Below, piece after piece: positions 7,737 to 11,614 of a stretch of DNA of 11,614 nucleotides. This DNA is from Nitriliruptoraceae bacterium (GTDB lineage Bacteria > Actinomycetota > Nitriliruptoria > Nitriliruptorales > Nitriliruptoraceae): assembly GCA_007123425.1 (NCBI GenBank), contig SKLC01000283.1:1-11614 (forward strand), written 5' to 3'. A program made the translations under genes and the position numbers. The first letter of the stretch is position 1, and every line of letters starts with the position of its first letter. The notes beneath the pieces were generated by a model that saw only the letters and a program-made list of their open reading frames with translations, was not told where the DNA came from and made no database searches.

Positions 7737-8786
7737 GTGCGTGCACTGCAGATGACCGGCCCCCAGCAGCCCTTCGAGCTGCGTGACGTCCCCCAGCCCG
7801 ACCCCGGGCCCGGCCAGGTGCTGGTCAAGGTCGGTGGCGCCGGCGTCTGCCACTCCGACCTGCATCTGCAGGAGTGGGAGGGCGACATGCTCGAGGCCAT
7901 GGGCTTCTCCATGCCCTTCACCCTGGGGCACGAGAACGCCGGCTGGGTCGAGGCGCTCGGCGACGGCGTGGCCGGCTTCGAGGTGGGCCAGCCCGTCGCC
8001 GTGTACGGGCCGTGGGGCTGCGGGCGCTGCTGGAACTGCCGGCAGTCGCGGGAGAACTACTGCGAGCAGCCCGGCGAGCACGGCGGCATGGGCGGTGGCC
8101 TGGGCACGGACGGGGGCATGGCCGAGTACCTGCTGGTCCCCGCCCCCCGGCTGCTGGTGCCCCTCGGGGACCTCGAGCCCACCGAAGCGGCGCCGCTGAG
8201 CGACGCGGCCCTGACGCCGTATCACGGCATCAAGCGGTCCCTGCCCAAGCTGCGGGCCGGCTCCACGGCCGTGGTGATCGGCATCGGGGGCCTGGGGCAC
8301 ATGGCGGTGGAGCTGCTGCGCGAGCTCAGCCCCGCCACGATCATCGCCGTCGACGTGGATCCCGCGAAGCTGGAGCTGGCCGGCGAGCTGGGCGCCCACG
8401 AGACCGTGCTCTCCGACGAGTCGGCGGCCGAGACCATCCAGGGCATGACGCGCGGCCTGGGGGCCGAGCTGGTGCTCGACGTGGTGGGCAACGACGCCAC
8501 CCTGCAGCTGGCCGCCGCGGTGGCGCGCCAGCAGGGCGACCTCACCATCCTGGGCATCGGCGGCGGCACGCTGCCGGTGAGCTTCTTCTCCGTCCCGTAC
8601 GAGGTGTCGATCCAGACCACCTACTGGGGCTCGGCGGCGGAGCTGATGGAGGTCCTCGACCTCGCGCGCGCCGGCCGCCTCGCCGCCCGGGCCACCACCT
8701 ACTCGCTGGAGGAGGCCCCCGAGGTGTACGACCGCCTCGCCAAGGGCGAGATCCAGGGCCGTGCGGTGATCACGCCCAACGCGTAG
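7737..8786 (+). CDS. zinc-dependent NAD alcohol dehydrogenase, Rhodococcus ADH-A type
   Basis: A medium-chain dehydrogenase of 349 residues that interconverts alcohols and aldehydes or ketones. Catalytic zinc ligands are Cys38 (AGVCHSD), His65 (TLGHEN, with Glu66) and Asp156 (LSDAALTPYH); structural zinc Cys95, Cys98, Cys101 and Cys109 are all present in WGCGRCWNC and NYC. The Rossmann motif GIGGLG spans 182-187, and Asp206 at the end of the next strand (IIAVDVD) indicates NAD rather than NADP. Segments such as VYGPWGCG, TAVVIGIGGLGH and AELMEVLDLARAGRL closely resemble, from memory, the secondary alcohol dehydrogenase ADH-A of Rhodococcus ruber. A role in secondary or fatty alcohol metabolism would suit the acyltransferase gene next door, but the two genes are convergent and not in one operon. 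Family assignment is firm, exact substrate unknown. Confidence 0.92.
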   Translation: MRALQMTGPQQPFELRDVPQPDPGPGQVLVKVGGAGVCHSDLHLQEWEGDMLEAMGFSMPFTLGHENAGWVEALGDGVAGFEVGQPVAVYGPWGCGRCWNCRQSRENYCEQPGEHGGMGGGLGTDGGMAEYLLVPAPRLLVPLGDLEPTEAAPLSDAALTPYHGIKRSLPKLRAGSTAVVIGIGGLGHMAVELLRELSPATIIAVDVDPAKLELAGELGAHETVLSDESAAETIQGMTRGLGAELVLDVVGNDATLQLAAAVARQQGDLTILGIGGGTLPVSFFSVPYEVSIQTTYWGSAAELMEVLDLARAGRLAARATTYSLEEAPEVYDRLAKGEIQGRAVITPNA

Positions 8787-8793
8787 GGAACGA

Positions 8794-8809
8794 GGCGCCT
8801 CTAGGCGCC
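8794..8809. terminator. compact hairpin between convergent genes
   Basis: GGCGCC (8794-8799) and GGCGCC (8804-8809) form a 6-bp stem with loop TCTA. The reverse-strand acyltransferase stop codon (8801-8803) is inside the loop, and the alcohol dehydrogenase stop is 7 bp to the left. The structure reads the same on both strands, so it could halt transcripts from both sides. It has no U-tract. Confidence 0.4.
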
Positions 8810-10189
8810 GACCGCCTTCTCCAGCTCCACCAGCGACGTCTCGATGTGGTCGATGAGGCGCTGGACGTGTGGAAGGCGGTCGCGCGCCGCCGTGATGCCC
8901 AGCTCGAGGCTGCCGGCGTAGGACAGCTGCGTGATGTTGAGCGCGTCGCCGTCGGGCAGCAGTGAGATCGGGTAGACGCCCGAGAGGCGGGCGCCGTTCC
9001 AGTACAGCGGCTGCCGGGGGCCGGGGACGTTGGAGATCGTGAGGTTGTGCACCGGCCGGGTCCGCCCGCCCAGGTGGGCGAGCTGCGCGAGGAGGGTGGG
9101 GGCAGCCAGCAGCAGTCCGTAGTCCCGCAGGGCACGGCGGTCGAGGCCGCGCAGGCGCTGCTTGCCGTGCTCCATGGAGGCGCGGATCCGCTCCAGGCGC
9201 CGGAGCGGATCGGGCTCGTCGGTGGCGAGGTTGGCCAGCAGAAGGCTCAGCGCGTTGCCGCGGGCGTGCTCCCCGTCGGTGGGGATCGCCACCGGGACCA
9301 GCGCGACCAGCGGCGCGTCGGGCAGCGCGCCGAGATCGTCGAGGTAGGCGCGCAGTGCTCCCGAGCACAGCGCGAGCACGATGTCGTTGAGCGTGGCGTC
9401 GAAGGCGTTGGCCAGGACGCGCAGTCGCTCGAGCTCGTAGGACTGCGCCACGTAGCGCCGGGCGCCGGTCAGCGGTTGGTCGAGCAGCGTCCGCGGGGCG
9501 CGGAAGGGCAGCGGGTCGGTGGCGTCACGGCTGGCGCTCGCGACCTGCTGGAGCACCGCCCGCGACAGCCCGGTCAGGGACGTGGCCTCGCCCACGGTCT
9601 CGCGGACCAGCTCGAAGGCCGTCGTCAGCGCGCCCGACGAGGAGGTGGCGTCCTCGGCGAGCCGGACCCGCTCGGCACCTCGCGCCCACGGGGGCTCGAG
9701 GTCGACCGTCTCGGGGTCGGGCGCGAAGGAGGCCAGCAGCTGCCGCATGGCCGCGACCCCGTCCAGCATCGAGTGGTGGATCTTCGCATGCGCCGCGATC
9801 CGGCCGTCCTCGAGGCCCTCGACCAGCGTGACCTGCCACAGCGGACGGTGACGGTCGAGGAGGGTGGAATGGCTCGCCGAGACCAGCTCGAGCAGCTCGC
9901 GGATGCGCCCGGGCGCGGGCAGCGCGAGGTGACGCACGTGCACGTCGAGGTCGATGTGGTCGTCGCGGACCCAGTGGTAGAGCCCGGCGCGGCCGTAGGG
10001 GCGTGCCAGGCGCTGGTCGAAGGGGGCGCGAGCGCCGTGGGCCCGCGCCGGCTCCAGCAGCTGCGAGCGCACGAATCCCGGGCCGGCCCCGGGGGGCGGG
10101 TCGAAGAGGAGCAGCCCGCCCACGTGCATGGGCCGGTCGCGTCGCTCCACGAGCAGCCACCCGGCATCGCTGACGCCGAGTCGGCGCAT
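8801..10189 (-). CDS. wax ester synthase / diacylglycerol acyltransferase (WS/DGAT)
   Basis: A complete 462-residue bacterial WS/DGAT, the usual size for the family. These enzymes, which lie at the membrane and on lipid bodies, transfer the acyl group of acyl-CoA to diacylglycerol or a fatty alcohol, giving triacylglycerol or wax ester stores. Seen: an N-terminal segment typical of the family (SDAGWLLVE, then PMHVGGLLLFDP), VRHLALPAPG, RPLWQVTLVEGL, the catalytic HHSMLDG (138-144, with His139 and Asp143 as the key pair), NDIVLAL, PVAIP, and SNVPGP followed by a C-terminal domain with GD-x-LNITQLSY. Nothing essential is missing. The start is set by GGAGG 5 nt before the ATG. Upstream by 172 bp and co-oriented is the DUF1932 dehydrogenase gene; whether they share a transcript is unclear. 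Confidence 0.95.
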   Translation of the reverse strand: MRRLGVSDAGWLLVERRDRPMHVGGLLLFDPPPGAGPGFVRSQLLEPARAHGARAPFDQRLARPYGRAGLYHWVRDDHIDLDVHVRHLALPAPGRIRELLELVSASHSTLLDRHRPLWQVTLVEGLEDGRIAAHAKIHHSMLDGVAAMRQLLASFAPDPETVDLEPPWARGAERVRLAEDATSSSGALTTAFELVRETVGEATSLTGLSRAVLQQVASASRDATDPLPFRAPRTLLDQPLTGARRYVAQSYELERLRVLANAFDATLNDIVLALCSGALRAYLDDLGALPDAPLVALVPVAIPTDGEHARGNALSLLLANLATDEPDPLRRLERIRASMEHGKQRLRGLDRRALRDYGLLLAAPTLLAQLAHLGGRTRPVHNLTISNVPGPRQPLYWNGARLSGVYPISLLPDGDALNITQLSYAGSLELGITAARDRLPHVQRLIDHIETSLVELEKAVGA

Positions 10190-10194
10190 GGCCC

Positions 10195-10199
10195 CCTCC
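10195..10199 (-). promoter_or_regulatory. ribosome binding site that decides the WS/DGAT start
   Basis: On the reverse strand GGAGG is followed by 5 nt and then the ATG at 10189. The frame stays open far upstream into the preceding gene, but that extension is compositionally coding for the other gene, so this start is preferred. Confidence 0.7.
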
Positions 10200-10361
10200 G
10201 ATGCGTGGACACAGGGCGGTCGCGTCCGCCGCCCCCGTGAACGCTTCGCTGCCGCACGGGTCGACTCCTGCCGGTCGGGCCCGGAGGCGCGTGCCTGAGC
10301 GACCGCGTCCGCCGCGTGTGCGGTCAGGGCGGTGCTCGCCGCGGGGAGCGCGCGGGCCGGG

Positions 10362-11225
10362 TCAGTCGGCCGGGCGCCCGTCGCCGCGCTGCTCGGCAGC
10401 CGGGTCGGTGACCAGCGCGTCGAGCACCTCGGCCGGATCGGTGCCCGTGTCGGCGAGCCGGGCCAGCCGCCGGTAGAGCGAGGCGGCGCCGTCGTGCAGC
10501 TCGGGTGGCAGCCCGTGGTCGTCCATGGAGGAGGCGATCTGGGCCATCTCCCCGTCGTAGCGCCAGGCGGTCTCGAGCAGTCGGGGCAGCGCCGCCTCGG
10601 AGCGCTCCCGCAGTCCGGGCTGCGAGCGCTCCCACTCGGCGAGCAGGGCGGCCTCAACGCCCGCGGCCCGGGCGTGGGCACGCATCGCCACGAGCAGCGC
10701 GGCGCTCGCCTTGGTCCACCCCGCGTACGAGGCCTTGAGCGCGGAGGCATCCCCCACGGCTTCGGAGAGCACGACCGGCTCCAGGAGGTGCCCGGCGAAC
10801 CAGCCGGCCACCTCCTCGGCCTGGGCGCCCGAGAGGTGCAGACGGGTGGTGCCCGGGGTGCGCGGCGGCGGGCCCACGATCCCGCCGTCGATCGGCGCGC
10901 CGCCCGCCGCACGCACCGCATCGGCGATCCGTCGCGCCGTGGTCGGCGAGACCGCGTTGGCGTCGAGATAGCGGCCGGCGAAGCCGGCGGCGAGGACGTC
11001 GGCCGCCACGGTCTCGGCGGCCGCGGGCGGACAGATCGAGATCACCACCTCCGCGTGGCGCGCGACCTCGCCGAGATCGCGTGCCTCCTCGAGGTGGGCC
11101 GCCACCGCCCGCGCCCGGGTCGCGGGGGAGCGGCCGGCGGCACACCACAGGACGCGGTGCAGCGGCGTCAAGGCCGCCGCCACCGCGGCTCCCATCTCTC
11201 CGGGATGCAGGACGGCGATGTCCAC
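10362..11225 (-). CDS. NAD(P)-dependent 6-phosphogluconate/beta-hydroxyacid dehydrogenase-like protein (DUF1932 type)
   Basis: 287 residues from GTG 11225. N-terminal Rossmann domain of the 6PGDH / beta-hydroxyacid dehydrogenase superfamily: the dinucleotide loop reads LHPGEMG (6-12), the second strand ends in AAGRS (29-33; Arg32 where an NAD enzyme would have an acid, suggesting NADP), ICPP at 64-67, and DANAVSP (88-94). The substrate loop is DGGIVGPPP (113-121), followed by the helical domain with Lys164 (LKASYAGWTK), which I take as the catalytic lysine position, and the AGVEAALLAEW segment that marks the DUF1932 C-terminal domain. The physiological substrate of this subfamily is not known to me. 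GGAGG lies 10 nt upstream. It is divergent from hemW and 172 bp upstream of the WS/DGAT gene on the same strand. Confidence 0.85.
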   Translation of the reverse strand: MDIAVLHPGEMGAAVAAALTPLHRVLWCAAGRSPATRARAVAAHLEEARDLGEVARHAEVVISICPPAAAETVAADVLAAGFAGRYLDANAVSPTTARRIADAVRAAGGAPIDGGIVGPPPRTPGTTRLHLSGAQAEEVAGWFAGHLLEPVVLSEAVGDASALKASYAGWTKASAALLVAMRAHARAAGVEAALLAEWERSQPGLRERSEAALPRLLETAWRYDGEMAQIASSMDDHGLPPELHDGAASLYRRLARLADTGTDPAEVLDALVTDPAAEQRGDGRPAD

Positions 11226-11255
11226 GGCGCGACCGCCTCCGACTCGGGGGCGGGC

Positions 11256-11261
11256 ACGATA
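11256..11261 (-). promoter_or_regulatory. candidate -10 box (TATCGT) for the reverse-strand gene pair
   Basis: On the reverse strand TATCGT lies 30 nt ahead of the GTG start, with GGAGG between them. Transcription would begin near 11249. No clear -35 was seen. Confidence 0.35.
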
Positions 11262-11318
11262 GGCGCCGGGGCGGCGAGGTGGGGATGCCGGGGTCGTACG
11301 CCGCGGTGCGCGCGGGGG

Positions 11319-11324
11319 TACCGT
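11319..11324 (+). promoter_or_regulatory. candidate -10 box (TACCGT) for hemW, possibly leaderless
   Basis: TACCGT ends 8 nt before ATG 11333, and there is no purine-rich ribosome binding site in that gap. This spacing would place the transcript start at or next to the A of the ATG, giving a leaderless mRNA, which is common in actinobacteria. No clear -35 was found. Confidence 0.35.
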
Positions 11325-11332
11325 CGCGCCGC

Positions 11333-11614
11333 ATGGGCACCCGCACCGATCCCGACCGCTGGCTGACCGCGCCGATCGAGAGCGGCGCGGCGGCGGGCTT
11401 CGGCGTGTACCTCCATGTGCCGTTCTGCCACCACCGCTGCGGCTACTGCGACTTCGCCACCGCGGCGGTCGGAGACCAGGACCCCGCCGAGCGCGACGCG
11501 CTGTACCGCCGCTACGTCTCGGCGCTGCGCACCGACCTGGCCCGGCAGGTCGCGGCGGGGCCCGCTGCCCTCGGCGTGGACGCGACACGGCCGACGACGG
11601 CCGCGGCGGGGCCG
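11333..11614 (+). CDS. hemW: HemW-like radical SAM protein, N-terminal part (3' end outside window)
   Basis: The frame runs from ATG 11333 to the end of the window without a stop, 94 residues. It shows FGVYLHVPFCHHRCGYCDF, the radical SAM signature C-x3-C-x2-C (Cys32, Cys36, Cys39) followed by Asp-Phe, as in HemW and oxygen-independent coproporphyrinogen oxidase HemN. The signature starts only about 31 residues from the N-terminus, which favours HemW: HemN has a longer leading region. HemW binds heme and is thought to insert it into target proteins using a 4Fe-4S cluster and S-adenosylmethionine. Its presence downstream of lepA is the order known from many actinobacteria, usually followed by hrcA and dnaJ. 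The later GGGTP motif should lie just beyond the window. Confidence 0.9.
   Translation, partial: MGTRTDPDRWLTAPIESGAAAGFGVYLHVPFCHHRCGYCDFATAAVGDQDPAERDALYRRYVSALRTDLARQVAAGPAALGVDATRPTTAAAGP

Noticed and set aside
9047..10240. A 397-codon forward frame across the WS/DGAT gene
   Set aside because: Antisense of a complete WS/DGAT with intact catalytic motif; composition shows the same shadow pattern.
10190..10921. N-terminal extension of WS/DGAT into the DUF1932 gene
   Set aside because: It overlaps a supported gene out of frame, and a strong GGAGG precedes the family-typical start at 10189.
11226..11588. N-terminal extension of the DUF1932 gene across the hemW start
   Set aside because: The Rossmann strand begins right after GTG 11225 and the extension is Arg/Pro-rich antisense of hemW.

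Overview
The window is GC-rich throughout, with long antisense open frames caused by codon bias, strong GGAGG-type ribosome binding sites, several GTG starts, TAGGNT-like -10 boxes and hairpins without U-tracts. Together with a wax ester synthase/diacylglycerol acyltransferase gene this points to an actinobacterium (Actinomycetota). A deep-branching, saline-habitat lineage such as the Nitriliruptoria would fit but is only a guess. No mobile element, CRISPR array, tRNA or rRNA was seen, and no gene-free stretch exceeds 300 bases.

Region 1 (1-4901, + strand) looks like one catabolic block: the C-terminal half of an MFS transporter, an M20-family amidohydrolase/deacylase, an M24-fold protein that has lost the metal-binding residues of true M24 peptidases, and a Sad/GabD1-type semialdehyde dehydrogenase, closed by a 10-bp hairpin. 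The M24-like protein carries the sequence signature of ectoine hydrolases (DoeA/EutD). The expected route is: DoeA opens the ectoine ring to N-acetyl-diaminobutyrate; an M20 deacetylase (DoeB2 type) removes the acetyl group; a transaminase (DoeD/Atf, not in this window) gives aspartate semialdehyde; the dehydrogenase (DoeC/Ssd) gives aspartate. The M24-like protein diverges from well-known DoeA in its N-terminal part and has an acidic, proline-rich tail. A related cyclic compound is therefore a live alternative substrate.

Region 2 (4955-5623, +) encodes a small single-pass membrane protein with a cytosolic-looking N-terminus holding three D-x-T-R motifs and a long charged coiled coil with an exact 7-residue arginine period. 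I do not recognise a named family.

Region 3 (5738-11614) is the lepA/hemW neighbourhood. LepA (EF4) is complete and the N-terminus of the radical-SAM protein HemW begins at 11333 and runs off the end. In many actinobacteria these genes lie close together. Here three metabolic genes lie between them: a zinc alcohol dehydrogenase of the Rhodococcus ADH-A type (+), a WS/DGAT acyltransferase (-) and a DUF1932-type NAD(P)-dependent dehydrogenase (-). The alcohol dehydrogenase and WS/DGAT genes converge on a compact hairpin that includes the WS/DGAT stop codon. The dehydrogenase and hemW diverge from a 107-bp intergenic region with a candidate -10 box for each direction.
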